Source of the DNA: Owenweeksia hongkongensis DSM 17368
GTDB taxonomy: Bacteria; Bacteroidota; Bacteroidia; Flavobacteriales; Schleiferiaceae
DNA length: 64,000 nucleotides
Direction of reading: 5' to 3'
NCBI RefSeq assembly: GCF_000236705.1
Contig: NC_016599.1
Coordinates: 2,232,001-2,296,000, forward strand
Shown here: positions 17,224-26,116 of the stretch, piece by piece
Numbering within the stretch: the first letter of the stretch is position 1
Layout: the number at the start of each line of letters is the position of its first letter
The notes under the pieces: model-generated
The model's input: only the letters and a program-made list of their open reading frames with translations
The model's database searches: none
What the model was told of the DNA's origin: nothing
Position numbers and translations under genes: made by a program

Positions 17224-17649
17224 TTAGGCTTTCTTGGTAGTGTTCTTTGTATTGGTTGACTGTTCGGGTAAGGAGTTTTTTCTGATTGGAATATTGTACT
17301 CTTTCTCGGCTATATCTATCATCATATCAAAGATGATCGCCTTTTTGTCGGCTCGTTCTATTTGATGTTCCAGCTGCTTTTTCTGCTTTTCTAATAGCCG
17401 AACTTTTTGCTCTAGTTCCATCAGTTTTTGTTCTGGAGTTTTGGGCATTTGTATTGGAGTTTGATTTTCCCAATCAAAGTTACCATACTTTCTTAACCAA
17501 CTCAGCACAGTACTGCGAGCCTGAATGCCATATTTTCGGACTGCTCCATGCTGACTTAACTCGCCCCGTTCTATTTCTTGGACAACTTGCAGCTTGAAGT
17601 TTAAGCTGTAATCTTTTTGTGTACGCTTTACGTAGCCATTGTCTTTCAT
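17224..17649 (-). CDS. IS3-family transposase OrfA, copy 1
   Basis: 141 residues: an N-terminal helix-turn-helix DNA-binding domain (about 12-60, with HGAVRKYGIQARSTVLSWLRKYG) and a leucine-zipper-like coiled coil (about 75-105, with LMELEQKVRLLEKQKKQLE). It binds the terminal repeats in IS3-family elements. Identical in amino-acid sequence to the OrfA of copy 2. Confidence 0.93.
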   Translation of the reverse strand: MKDNGYVKRTQKDYSLNFKLQVVQEIERGELSQHGAVRKYGIQARSTVLSWLRKYGNFDWENQTPIQMPKTPEQKLMELEQKVRLLEKQKKQLEHQIERADKKAIIFDMMIDIAEKEYNIPIRKNSLPEQSTNTKNTTKKA

Positions 17650-17705
17650 AAGGTTACAAATTTGTGTAACGCTATTTCAGGACGTGACATCAAATATTTT
17701 GAAAA

Positions 17706-17736
17706 AGACCGTCAACAACTGACGGTCTTTTTTTGT
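17706..17736 (+). terminator. Intrinsic terminator originally serving the exbB-exbD operon
   Basis: GACCGTCA and TGACGGTC form an 8-bp perfect stem around ACAAC, followed by a run of T. It starts 16 bp beyond the end of IS copy 1. Removing the IS and one copy of its TCA duplication puts it about 27 bp after the exbD stop, which fits it as the operon's original terminator. Confidence 0.85.
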
Positions 17737-17809
17737 TATATTCAACACCGCAAATATTCTGGATTAAATATTTGCACCATTTTGATTTTTAAACCCTAAA
17801 ATTTTGATT

Positions 17810-19771
17810 ATGAAAAAAGGATTATTCTGGATCTGTGCAATGGCAGCAATACCAGCTCTAGCACAGCAGTCTTCCCAACTTGAGGTCACGCATAGCCAGG
17901 TAAAAGGCAATGTTGCCCATGAAGGAAGCTACACTCCTATTAAAAAAGGAACATCGGTGGTAAGTACATCATTGGGAAAAGCTTCTAATGGCTATTCCAC
18001 TGCATTCGGATCTAAAACTTATCTATGGGTCGACCCAAGTATAAATACAATCACATTTACACATAGAAATGACATAGGACTTTTTCCTTCACAAACTAGC
18101 GGACATCTTCGCTATGATGTATCAAAAGATGGCGGAACTACCTGGAGCGTTGACCAAGGTCCTATCTGGAGCCCAACTGGCGCACAAGGTGCGCTTAATG
18201 GACCCGCACGTTATCCTCAAGGTGTGATAGTAAACCCTACTGGAAACACCCAGCCAGATTCAGCGTATTTGGCATTTTTTGCACCTACTTTAAATGGAAC
18301 AAATAGCGCTGGCTCATGGGGTGGCCAGGTTTTTGGATCAATCCAACTTGATGGAACTGATTTAAATGTAACAGAGTTAACCACCGACCCTGCAAATGAT
18401 ATTTTCTTCCAGGTTTCTGATGACTTTACCTATGTAGCCGATTCTCAAATGGTAGTAGGAATCAACCAGGGAGACGATGTAACCTCAGGATCTGTGCTGT
18501 ACAATGACACCATCATCTTAACTAAGGGAAGATGGAATGCTAGTACAAAATCATTAGACCAGTCATTTAGCAAAGCTTATTTCCCATTTGCAATTGACAC
18601 TGCAGGTACTACTGGAAGCGCAGTATTTGGTGACTGCAAAGTAGCTTTTTCACCTGATGGAAGCGTGGGTTATATAAGTGGAATTGGATATTTGGACGAT
18701 GCAAATGTTGCTCCTTATGGAGTTTACTCACCAACGATCATCAAAACCACTGACGGTGGTAAAACATGGAGTGCACAGACTGGTGTTAATCTAGATAATT
18801 TAGTAATTACCAACCATGGTAATACTTTGCTAGATAGTCTATCTGATCTATACCCGGCATGGGCAATTGGTGCTTTAACTACTGCCTTTGAACATGATTT
18901 GGTAGTTGACAAAAATGGCAACCCTCACATTGTTTGTAACGTAGTTCCATCTGCAAATAATACGCTTACATCTACTGGAACTTCCGGTACTGCATTTTCT
19001 GTTTACTCAGCATTAAACATGATTGTGGATATATACTCTACTGATGGCGGTAGCTCATGGGAAGCACACCTTATTGATACAGCGAGTACCTTCCGTGGTG
19101 AATACGGCCCTGCAGCTGAGGTAGCTGAAGACAACCGACCTCAAGTGGCACGTACCCCTGATGGTTCGGTGCTTGTGTATGCTTACGGTGACACTGATAT
19201 CTTAACCTTTGGAATTGCAGACAATCTGTTTCCGGATATTAAAATGAGAAGCCTTGATGTGGATAATGACCAACTTGGACCACTTTCTGTAATGACCAAC
19301 AATCAGTCTGACAAAGGAACGGCTAACATGTTTAACCTTCCTCACATTGTATATGCACCGAATGCCAATGGTGAAATTCATGTACCTGCTACAGCTACTG
19401 AGTTTACTAATGATGATCGTACTTTAGTAACATCTTCTGTACAGTATATCTATTATGATCTGATGTACAATATGAACAGCGGAGTTGGTATTACTGAACT
19501 TGATGTAGCTAAAGGTGAAGTTTCTTCCATCTACCCTAATCCTGCTTCTAACAATGCATGGATGGAGTATAGTGTGAAAGTTCCTGGAGAATACACTATC
19601 CAAATCTCTAGCATTACTGGAGTGGTTGTAAAGTCTATTGAATTAGGAAATGTAGGTAGTGGAAACTACAAGCAGCAGCTAATGACTGAAAACCTAACTA
19701 ACGGAGTATACGTAGTAACCCTAAGAAGTGGTGACTATGCATCTTCTCAAAGAATGGTTATTCAGAAATAA
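17810..19771 (+). CDS. T9SS-secreted Asp-box (BNR-like) protein
   Basis: 653 residues from the ATG at 17810 (an in-frame TTG two codons earlier is unlikely). A signal peptide ends near ALAQQ. Three Asp-box turns are visible (SKDGGTTWSV about 100, TTDGGKTWSA about 315, STDGGSSWEA about 410), indicating a sialidase-like beta-propeller. The last ~80 residues form a type A T9SS sorting domain (SSIYPNPASNNAWMEY to the end), so it is exported to the surface or medium. Asp-box proteins include sialidases and many non-enzymes, and no sialidase catalytic set was identified, so the substrate is unknown. A terminator follows. Confidence 0.85.
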   Translation: MKKGLFWICAMAAIPALAQQSSQLEVTHSQVKGNVAHEGSYTPIKKGTSVVSTSLGKASNGYSTAFGSKTYLWVDPSINTITFTHRNDIGLFPSQTSGHLRYDVSKDGGTTWSVDQGPIWSPTGAQGALNGPARYPQGVIVNPTGNTQPDSAYLAFFAPTLNGTNSAGSWGGQVFGSIQLDGTDLNVTELTTDPANDIFFQVSDDFTYVADSQMVVGINQGDDVTSGSVLYNDTIILTKGRWNASTKSLDQSFSKAYFPFAIDTAGTTGSAVFGDCKVAFSPDGSVGYISGIGYLDDANVAPYGVYSPTIIKTTDGGKTWSAQTGVNLDNLVITNHGNTLLDSLSDLYPAWAIGALTTAFEHDLVVDKNGNPHIVCNVVPSANNTLTSTGTSGTAFSVYSALNMIVDIYSTDGGSSWEAHLIDTASTFRGEYGPAAEVAEDNRPQVARTPDGSVLVYAYGDTDILTFGIADNLFPDIKMRSLDVDNDQLGPLSVMTNNQSDKGTANMFNLPHIVYAPNANGEIHVPATATEFTNDDRTLVTSSVQYIYYDLMYNMNSGVGITELDVAKGEVSSIYPNPASNNAWMEYSVKVPGEYTIQISSITGVVVKSIELGNVGSGNYKQQLMTENLTNGVYVVTLRSGDYASSQRMVIQK

Positions 19772-19786
19772 TATTCCTAACGGAAT

Positions 19787-20734
19787 TTAAATTTTCAAGG
19801 CCTCCTCAGTTTTGCTGAGGGGGCTTTTATTTGAGGTGTCAAATGTCTTCTTCAAAGCCAGCAAGGCTGCTGCAAACACCACTAACATTGGAAGGCTGAT
19901 AGCCCAGTTTACTTTATCCCCAAGCATGCCTTCATTATCATAAGGAAGCTCAAGAAAATATACTCCCAAAATAATAGCACCATTATTAATTAGGTGAAGA
20001 ATGATGGGGACCCAAATAGAACCACTCCACTCCTTTATATATCCTAAAACTACCCCAAGAGCCATTATAGAAAGAAAAGCGTAAAACTGCTGATGCAGGA
20101 GAGCAAACAAAAAGGCAGTAACCCAAACCGCTAGATGCATTCCTCCAAAACCTCTTTTCATAACTCGCTGAATAACCCCTCTAAACAAAAGCTCCTCACC
20201 CACAGCAGGCAATATGGCCATCACCAAAAAAGAAAATGCAAACTGCCACACATTTTCCATTATCAAGAACTTCTGCATTTGAGCCGTCATTGCTGATTCT
20301 GCCTTGTCCAATATGTCTTTAATAAAATGTAAAGCTTCAGGCCACGGAATAGCTGCGGTGAAACGATACAACAAGTCAGATACGGCATTTGCTCCAAGAG
20401 ATATTACTACCAAAAGCAATACAACTAAAATTGGTTTTGGAAAACTATTGACCTTTAAATACCCCTTTGGTTTGTTTGAGAACAAATAGGCCGCCACCAA
20501 CGCTGGAACTACAAATGTACCAGTGGCAGCAAACAGTTGAAGAAACTTCAAAATACCGACATTCCCGCTAGTGATGGAACTTATGTTTTCCATCAGTTCT
20601 ACAAAAGAGATAGGAAAAAACAAGGGTACTAAAACCACTCCAAGAAAAGAGAATACCATTGCCCCTGCTACACCTAAAAGCACAATCAGCATGAATTGAA
20701 ACGTGCCACTCTTCTCGCTAAATACTCCTTTCAT
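19787..20734 (-). CDS. CPBP-family intramembrane metalloprotease (CAAX-protease-like)
   Basis: 315 residues with about seven or eight hydrophobic segments. The C-terminal half carries the CPBP motifs: GEELLFRGVIQR (Glu-Glu, Arg; about 180), FALLHQQFYAF (His, about 220) and ILHLINNGAI. Family members are membrane-embedded proteases, but the substrate is unknown. It is convergent with the Asp-box protein gene and divergent from dusB with only 45 bp between starts, so the promoters overlap. Confidence 0.88.
   Translation of the reverse strand: MKGVFSEKSGTFQFMLIVLLGVAGAMVFSFLGVVLVPLFFPISFVELMENISSITSGNVGILKFLQLFAATGTFVVPALVAAYLFSNKPKGYLKVNSFPKPILVVLLLVVISLGANAVSDLLYRFTAAIPWPEALHFIKDILDKAESAMTAQMQKFLIMENVWQFAFSFLVMAILPAVGEELLFRGVIQRVMKRGFGGMHLAVWVTAFLFALLHQQFYAFLSIMALGVVLGYIKEWSGSIWVPIILHLINNGAIILGVYFLELPYDNEGMLGDKVNWAISLPMLVVFAAALLALKKTFDTSNKSPLSKTEEALKI
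19798..19829 (+). terminator. Terminator between convergent genes
   Basis: CCTCAG-TTTTG-CTGAGG forms a stem with further partly paired flanks and a T-rich tail. It lies after the Asp-box gene and inside the 3' end of the convergent CPBP gene. Confidence 0.7.
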
Positions 20735-20779
20735 CTGCCTGTTATCTATTTCGTAATTTTGCCAAAAATAAGATTATCC

Positions 20780-21775
20780 GTGGTTAAGATTGGAGATATA
20801 GAAGTTGGTGAGTTCCCGTTGCTTTTAGCACCTATGGAAGATGTGAGTGATCCTCCCTTTAGAGCGCTATGTAAGCAGCATGGAGCAGATGTAATGTACA
20901 CGGAATTTATTTCCAGTGAAGGCCTGATTCGAGATGCGGCCAAAAGCGTGCAGAAGCTTGACATTTTTGAATACGAGCGACCAGTAGGTATCCAAATATT
21001 TGGAAACGAAATTTCATCTATGCGAGAAGCCGCTGCCATTACAGAAGAAGCAAACCCAGATATAATTGACATCAACTACGGTTGCCCAGTAAAAAATGTG
21101 GCTTGTAAAGGAGCCGGTGCTGGTATCTTGCAAGACATTCCTAAGATGGTGAGCATGACTTCTGAAATAGTAAAAGCGGTAAACAAACCTGTAACGGTAA
21201 AAACTCGCTTAGGTTGGGATGAAAACACCAAATATATTGTGGAGGTTGCCGAACGTCTTCAGGATGTTGGTATAAAAGCTATTTCCATACATGGACGCAC
21301 GCGCAAGCAGATGTACAAGGGTGAAGCGGACTGGAGTTTAATATCTGCAGTAAAAAACAACCCTCGCATGCACATTCCTGTGTTTGGCAATGGCGATGTA
21401 GATTCTCCTGAAAAGGCGTTGCATATGCGCAATACTTACGATGTAGACGGTATAATGATAGGCCGTGCAAGCATTGGCTACCCTTGGGTTTTTAATGAAA
21501 TAAAACACTTCTTTGAAACAGGAGAAAAACTACCTTCTCCAACTATTGCCGAACGTGTAGAAGCTGCTCGCCAGCATTTTGAGATGGCTCTAAAATGGAA
21601 AGGAGAGCAATTGGGAATTAAAGAAACGCGCAGACATTACACCAATTACTTTAAAGGGATAAAAGATTTCAAACCTTATAGAATGACTTTGGTAACCTCG
21701 GATGATGTTTCAGAAATTAGAGATACCCTGGACAAAATACCTCTGACCTTTAAAGACGAAATGATTCTTATCTAA
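20780..21775 (+). CDS. dusB: tRNA-dihydrouridine synthase (DusB-like)
   Basis: 331 residues from a GTG at 20780. This start is preferred because VKIGDIEVGEFPLLLAPMED matches the usual N-terminus; an earlier start would overlap the divergent CPBP gene. FMN TIM-barrel enzyme: LAPMEDVSDPPFR, NYGCPVKNVACKGAGAG with the catalytic-type Cys (about 98), SIHGRTRKQMY, and GIMIGRASIGYPW. It reduces uridine to dihydrouridine in tRNA D-loops. It overlaps the 3' end of the convergent permease gene by 4 bp. Confidence 0.92.
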   Translation: MVKIGDIEVGEFPLLLAPMEDVSDPPFRALCKQHGADVMYTEFISSEGLIRDAAKSVQKLDIFEYERPVGIQIFGNEISSMREAAAITEEANPDIIDINYGCPVKNVACKGAGAGILQDIPKMVSMTSEIVKAVNKPVTVKTRLGWDENTKYIVEVAERLQDVGIKAISIHGRTRKQMYKGEADWSLISAVKNNPRMHIPVFGNGDVDSPEKALHMRNTYDVDGIMIGRASIGYPWVFNEIKHFFETGEKLPSPTIAERVEAARQHFEMALKWKGEQLGIKETRRHYTNYFKGIKDFKPYRMTLVTSDDVSEIRDTLDKIPLTFKDEMILI

Positions 21776-22992
21776 ACCGCAACTTCCCTTAGAAATTTAT
21801 CCGTCAACCTGCGTGAAGTAAGCCATGATGCTATTCCGCAAATGGCGGATACCGTAATTAATACAAGGCCCACATCCGTCAACTTCAATTCCACCGGATA
21901 GTTATTTACCACATAGCTTTCACCAATTTCGAGGAGGCCAAAATGCTGTTGGGCCAAAACAAGCAGCACACCTCCCACCAAGCCAAAACCTGCACCGACA
22001 AAGCTGATAAGCAAACCCTCTTTAAAGAAGATACTTTGTAAAACTTTTACTTCTGTACCTAAGGCCCATAAGGTGCGCAGATGATCTTTTTTATCCAGCA
22101 TCATCATACTTAGTGAGCCCATAATGGTAAAAGAGGCAATGGCCAAAATGAGTGCAAAAACCAGAAAAGTGAATAAGCTTTCAGTTTTCATCACTTTGAG
22201 AAATATCGCTTGCTGCTCATCACGATCTTCTACTTTGAATTTATCTCCAAGCAAGGTTTTAAGCTGAGACTTTACATCTTGTAAATCCGCTCCTTCATTT
22301 ACCTTTACTTCTATTGACGAAAGTCCTGAAGGGCTGTCCAGTAAATTCCTGACAAAGGAAATAGATGCAATCATGTACTTCTCATCAAAATCTGGCTGAA
22401 TACTAAACACCCCTGATGGATAAATGAGTTCGGAAGAAAAGGCTGTATTAAAATTGGACGCAGAAGCATTTTTACGCGGAACAAAAACCTGCACTGGATC
22501 CTGAAAAGCAACCCGCCCATAGCCCAGGTAATAAGTTACCCCTGCCCCTAATATAGCACGCGGAACGCCTTTGCTATTCAGTAAATCTTCTCCATGGGTA
22601 ATGGCGTCCTCAATACGAGTAACTTTGGAATATGATGAGCTAACACCCTTTATGCTGGCGATGTATTCCTTCTCTCTAAAACCCAACAAAACACGTTCTT
22701 CCAGTATAAGACTGAAATCCTCCACTCCCTTGGTAGAGCCAATTTCATTAACCGGAATATCATTTTCTGAAAAATACTTCCCCTCGTTGAGGGAAATTTT
22801 AAGGTCGGGATCAAAAGTGTTGTAAAAGCCTTTTACCAAACTTTCCAATCCATTGAAAGCGCTCATTACTACTACAAGCGCCAATGTACCTACAAGAATA
22901 CCAAAAATGGAAATTCCCGAAATCACATTCACAGCATTGCGTGTGCTCCGGGAAAAAAAATACCTCTTGGCTATGTAGGACGAAAAACTCAC
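21772..22992 (-). CDS. LolC/LolE-family ABC transporter permease
   Basis: 406 residues: one N-terminal membrane helix (about 20-45, FGILVGTLALVVVMSAFNG), a large periplasmic MacB-PCD-like domain (about 50-260), then three helices (about 270-295, 320-345, 370-395). This is the layout of lipoprotein-releasing system permeases, which feed lipoproteins to the outer membrane. The ATPase gene is not adjacent. It overlaps rbfA by 4 bp (ATGA), so the two are translationally coupled. Confidence 0.88.
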   Translation of the reverse strand: MSFSSYIAKRYFFSRSTRNAVNVISGISIFGILVGTLALVVVMSAFNGLESLVKGFYNTFDPDLKISLNEGKYFSENDIPVNEIGSTKGVEDFSLILEERVLLGFREKEYIASIKGVSSSYSKVTRIEDAITHGEDLLNSKGVPRAILGAGVTYYLGYGRVAFQDPVQVFVPRKNASASNFNTAFSSELIYPSGVFSIQPDFDEKYMIASISFVRNLLDSPSGLSSIEVKVNEGADLQDVKSQLKTLLGDKFKVEDRDEQQAIFLKVMKTESLFTFLVFALILAIASFTIMGSLSMMMLDKKDHLRTLWALGTEVKVLQSIFFKEGLLISFVGAGFGLVGGVLLVLAQQHFGLLEIGESYVVNNYPVELKLTDVGLVLITVSAICGIASWLTSRRLTDKFLREVAV

Positions 22993-23348
22993 TTTATTGG
23001 GCTTTCGCCACCACCCTTCAATATTTTGTTAAGCGCTTCTTCCTGATCATAAGAATCATCTAAATAAAACACCAGATCCGGCATTTTGCGAAGCTGCCCT
23101 TCCAGCTTTTGCACCAAATTATTTTTGATAGCCGCCTTATTTTCATTCAGATAATCCACCACTCCCTGCTTATCTGTAGCAGGAAAAACACTCACATAGC
23201 ATCGAGCCAATGAAAGATCGGTGGTAATGGTAACGCGGGATACAGTGAGCAACAACCCTTTAAATTGAGATTGCGCCATTTCGCGAAATATCTCGGCCAA
23301 ATCCTTCTGAACCTGCCCGGCTACTTTTTTAAGTCTATTAGAATCCAT
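22989..23348 (-). CDS. rbfA: 30S ribosome-binding factor RbfA
   Basis: 119 residues of the KH-like RbfA fold: MDSNRLKKVAGQVQKDLAEIF at the start, TITTDLSLARCYVSVFP in the centre, PDLVFYLDDSYDQ at the end. RbfA helps mature the 16S rRNA 5' end and is needed at low temperature. Length is normal. It is followed directly by the LolC/E-type permease. Confidence 0.95.
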   Translation of the reverse strand: MDSNRLKKVAGQVQKDLAEIFREMAQSQFKGLLLTVSRVTITTDLSLARCYVSVFPATDKQGVVDYLNENKAAIKNNLVQKLEGQLRKMPDLVFYLDDSYDQEEALNKILKGGGESPIK

Positions 23349-23371
23349 GCGGCAAAGTTAGCGATTAGCAA

Positions 23372-23650
23372 CTAGCGCTTTATCGAAAAGCTACTATATC
23401 CAACGCTTTTTATCTCTTCATGCTTTACATCGGATACCACAGATGCTGGGGACCCCTCATAACACCAGTTCAGTAAATTACTTAAAGCCGTCTCTTCACC
23501 CTCAGCATTTATCAAAACACTGCCATCCTTTAAGTTTTCTACCGTGCCCACGAGCCCAAGCACAGTGGCTTTTTCCTGCGTGTGTTTTCTAAAAAATACG
23601 CCTTGAACTTTACCTAAAACTTTTATTCTATAGGCTTTAAAATCTGTCAT
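23372..23650 (-). CDS. acyP: Acylphosphatase
   Basis: 92 residues, the usual length. The signature KVLGKVQGVFFRKHTQ supplies the phosphate-binding loop and Arg21. Asn39 in GTVENLKDGSV fits the catalytic Asn. It hydrolyses acyl phosphates such as 1,3-bisphosphoglycerate and carbamoyl phosphate. It lies 23 bp upstream of rbfA on the same strand. Confidence 0.94.
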   Translation of the reverse strand: MTDFKAYRIKVLGKVQGVFFRKHTQEKATVLGLVGTVENLKDGSVLINAEGEETALSNLLNWCYEGSPASVVSDVKHEEIKSVGYSSFSIKR

Positions 23651-23788
23651 AATTCAAATTATAGATTCCAGTATTTATAACTTCACAATACGAAATAAAG
23701 CAATGCTGCAATAAAATTGTAAAAATCCGTGTGAAGCTTTGAACAAAACCAGCCTCTGATCATTATTATTTATATAAACCTTGATAAA

Positions 23789-24124
23789 ATGAAACTAGAT
23801 CCCCCACGTCACGACCCCTACTCTACTTTAGAGCAAACCAAAAGATTGCTAGAAGAGAAAGGTTATACAAATTGCTTTCAATTATCTTCAGATGGTGATC
23901 ATATTGAGGATAAAAATGGCCATCAGTTTGGTATAAATGATGTAGCTTTAAATGGCACCTACAGATTTGTAAATAAAGACAATGAAGCAGAGTACGAAGT
24001 GCTTTATGCATTATCTACAAATACTGGGGTAGATGGATTTCTGCAGGATGGATTCGGGAAAAATAGTTCAGAGTCTATCAACAACTTTCTTCAGCGGGTT
24101 GAAAATCAAGAACAACCCAGGTAG
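23789..24124 (+). CDS. Hypothetical protein at the head of an envelope-stress-like cluster
   Basis: 111 residues, acidic and soluble, with no signal peptide or membrane segment. I do not recognise the family. The pattern GYTNCFQLSSDGDHIEDKNG followed by YRFVNKDNEAEYEVLYAL suggests a small alpha/beta fold. It is the first gene of a plus-strand series (YtxH, holin-like, short membrane protein, MscS, DUF748) with short gaps, so a role in the same membrane-stress response is inferred only from position. Confidence 0.7.
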   Translation: MKLDPPRHDPYSTLEQTKRLLEEKGYTNCFQLSSDGDHIEDKNGHQFGINDVALNGTYRFVNKDNEAEYEVLYALSTNTGVDGFLQDGFGKNSSESINNFLQRVENQEQPR

Positions 24125-24162
24125 TTCTATTAAATCATATTAATTTAAAAATCAGTAACAAA

Positions 24163-24453
24163 ATGAGTGATCAATCAGGAAACGTAATCTTAGGAACCCT
24201 ACTAGGCGCTGCCGTAGGTTTTGCAGCAGGTATTCTTTTGGCACCAGCCAGTGGAAAAGAAACTCGCGAAACATTGGGTGAAAAAGCCAACGAGGCTAAA
24301 GATGCCATTAATGACGTAGCTAGTAAAGCTATGAATTCATTAAAAGAAGTTAAAGAGTCTGCCGAAAGAAGCCTACGAGGAGAAACTGCCTTGGTGGAAA
24401 AGGAGGCTGGAAAATTGAAAAACGAGGTGAAATCCAAAATGGAAAACGCCTAA
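24163..24453 (+). CDS. YtxH domain-containing protein
   Basis: 96 residues. One glycine/alanine-rich membrane segment (about 6-28, ending LLAPASGKETRETLGEKA) is followed by an amphipathic, Ala/Lys/Glu-rich helix to the end. This is the YtxH layout, found in general-stress and desiccation-related small proteins. A strong hairpin follows the stop. Confidence 0.88.
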   Translation: MSDQSGNVILGTLLGAAVGFAAGILLAPASGKETRETLGEKANEAKDAINDVASKAMNSLKEVKESAERSLRGETALVEKEAGKLKNEVKSKMENA

Positions 24454-24467
24454 TATCTATTTTTGAT

Positions 24468-24489
24468 GGGCGCGAAATTCTTCGCGCCC
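24468..24489 (+). terminator. Perfect hairpin between ytxH-like and holin-like genes
   Basis: GGGCGCGAA and TTCGCGCCC form a 9-bp GC-rich stem closed by a 4-nt ATTC loop. No T-run follows, so it more likely blocks exonucleases or attenuates than terminates fully. It could let the abundant small YtxH protein be made in excess over the downstream genes. Confidence 0.6.
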
Positions 24490-24502
24490 TCAATTTAAAT
24501 CA

Positions 24503-24883
24503 ATGAACATCAAAGACATCATAAATAAACTATTTGGAGGCCTTCAAAAGTATTTTGATACTGAAAAGGAGCTAATCAAACTCAAAGTAGTGAAAGAGTT
24601 AGCCCGATTCCTCGGCATGGTCTTTAGCGCTATATTCATTATTACGATGTTTCACCTATGCGTACTTATGGTGGGAATGTGGATTGGATTCTTGCTTTCA
24701 AGTTTTTTTGACAATCATCTTATTGGATTTGGGATTACCACTGTAATATATATCATTTGGTTGATCGTTTCAGTCAAATACAAGAAAACTCTTTTAATAA
24801 AACCCTTTACGAACATTGTGATTTCTGCGATGACAGAAACTTCTAATAATGAAAAGATAGAAGATGAACAGCAGGGAGCTTGA
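24503..24883 (+). CDS. Holin-X/YqjE-like small membrane protein
   Basis: 126 residues with two adjacent membrane segments (about 35-63 and 70-92) and a preceding amphipathic helix. The layout fits the putative actinobacterial Holin-X/phage-holin superfamily III group found in bacterial stress clusters; there is no phage context here. It overlaps the next gene by 20 bp. Confidence 0.7.
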   Translation: MNIKDIINKLFGGLQKYFDTEKELIKLKVVKELARFLGMVFSAIFIITMFHLCVLMVGMWIGFLLSSFFDNHLIGFGITTVIYIIWLIVSVKYKKTLLIKPFTNIVISAMTETSNNEKIEDEQQGA

Positions 24884-25142
24884 TAAACGTATAGAAGAAT
24901 TGATGGCGGAACGTAACAGTCGTCATCAGTCATTTCTTACTACTTCGGATAAAACCAGGGATTTTGCAGGATCCATTCAAAACGGAATGTACTGGGGTCA
25001 AATGGCTATTGGTGTATTCCGCAAACTCACCAATTATCACTACCCCCCAAAAAAACGTATAAAACAAGTTTTAATCACCGTATCAGTACTTATTGTGGCA
25101 AACCTTATAAAAAAGACTCTCGTAAGTAGAACAAAAAAATAA
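24864..25142 (+). CDS. Hypothetical short protein with C-terminal membrane segment
   Basis: 92 residues: a charged N-terminal helix (MNSRELDKRIEELMAERNSR), a middle region GSIQNGMYWGQMAIGVFRKL, and one hydrophobic segment near the end (about 70-85). Family not recognised. It overlaps the holin-like gene and ends 3 bp before the MscS gene, so it is part of the same transcript. Confidence 0.7.
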   Translation: MNSRELDKRIEELMAERNSRHQSFLTTSDKTRDFAGSIQNGMYWGQMAIGVFRKLTNYHYPPKKRIKQVLITVSVLIVANLIKKTLVSRTKK

Positions 25143-25145
25143 ACC

Positions 25146-26105
25146 ATGGATAAGCAAGTAGATTTTGACATAAACAAGGCTTATGAATTGGTAACAGGCA
25201 AACTCGAAGCCTGGATTAAGACAGCGGTAGAAATGCTTCCCAACTTTGTGCTTGCTATACTCATTGTGGTAGCCTTTGTGCTTATTGGAAAGCTTCTCAA
25301 AAAACTTTTCGAAAAAATATTTCGAAGAATTACTGACAATAAAAGCCTGCAATCTCTACTAAGCAGCATACTTTATTTAGGCGTTGTCGCCATAGGAACT
25401 TTTATCGCGTTAAGCGTCTTACAATTAGATGGTGCCGTTACTTCATTATTAGCCGGTGCCGGTGTAATTGGATTAGCCCTAGGTTTTGCCTTTCAGGAAA
25501 TAGCATCAAACTTTATTGCTGGTACCATGATGAGTATCCGCAAGCCGTTTAAAATTGACGACCTTATTGAAACCAATGACTTCTTTGGAATAATTCAACA
25601 CATTCACCTTCGGACTACCGAATTAAGAACCATGCAGGGGCAAATTGTACAAATTCCTAATTCAATGGTTTTCAAGAATCCAATAATAAATTACACACAA
25701 TTGGGTAAGAGAAGAATTGATATTTCAGTGGGGGTTACATATGGTGAAGACCTACCTAAAGCGAAAAAAGTGGCCAAAGAGGCTATTGAATCTTTAGAAG
25801 GGCTTACCAATGATGATGTAACAATTTATTACACTGACTTTGGCGGTAGCAGTATCAATTTTGTGATTCGCTACTGGATTCCTTTTACCAATAAACACTT
25901 TGAATACTTAGCCAAACAAGATGAAGGTGTGATTGGAATTAAGCAAGCATTTGATAAAAATGATGTGCCAATCCCATTCCCTATTCGCACCCTCGATTTT
26001 GGTGATGTAGATTTTAAATCAATTTTTAGCACCTACAGCAAACAGGTATCAACTACTCCTGGAAATTCTAGCTCTCAAAGTAGTGATAACTCTAATGGCG
26101 AATAG
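25146..26105 (+). CDS. Small-conductance mechanosensitive channel (MscS family)
   Basis: 319 residues. Three N-terminal membrane helices (about 28-55, 75-100, 105-130) end in the pore-lining, Gly/Ala-rich TM3 (SLLAGAGVIGLALGFAFQEIASNFIAG). The beta domain follows (about 135-195, with PFKIDDLIE and QIVQIPNSMVFKNPIINY) and a C-terminal cytoplasmic domain. It releases turgor on osmotic downshock. The Ser/Asn-rich last 20 residues look disordered. Confidence 0.93.
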   Translation: MDKQVDFDINKAYELVTGKLEAWIKTAVEMLPNFVLAILIVVAFVLIGKLLKKLFEKIFRRITDNKSLQSLLSSILYLGVVAIGTFIALSVLQLDGAVTSLLAGAGVIGLALGFAFQEIASNFIAGTMMSIRKPFKIDDLIETNDFFGIIQHIHLRTTELRTMQGQIVQIPNSMVFKNPIINYTQLGKRRIDISVGVTYGEDLPKAKKVAKEAIESLEGLTNDDVTIYYTDFGGSSINFVIRYWIPFTNKHFEYLAKQDEGVIGIKQAFDKNDVPIPFPIRTLDFGDVDFKSIFSTYSKQVSTTPGNSSSQSSDNSNGE

Positions 26106-26116
26106 CCAATCTCTAT

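Larger units (their letters stand above)
16306..17689 (-). mobile_element. IS3-family insertion sequence, copy 1
   Basis: A 1384-bp element ending in related inverted repeats (TGTCCCGTCCTAAATA at 16306 and, on the other strand, TGTCACGTCCTGAAATA from 17689). It is flanked by a 3-bp direct repeat TCA (16303-16305 and 17690-17692), the duplication size typical of IS3-family elements. It holds orfA and orfB on the minus strand. A second copy of equal length lies at 39139-40522. It is inserted between exbD and that operon's terminator. Confidence 0.93.

Noticed and set aside
17810-19771. Calling the Asp-box protein a sialidase
   Set aside because: Asp-boxes alone do not show enzymatic function; the Arg triad and Tyr/Glu of sialidases were not identified.
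20696-20779. Extended N-terminus for DusB starting at 20696
   Set aside because: It would overlap the divergent CPBP gene start, and the family N-terminus matches from the GTG at 20780.
24503-25142. Prophage remnant suggested by the holin-like protein
   Set aside because: No other phage genes; the neighbours (YtxH, MscS, DUF748) fit a chromosomal stress cluster.
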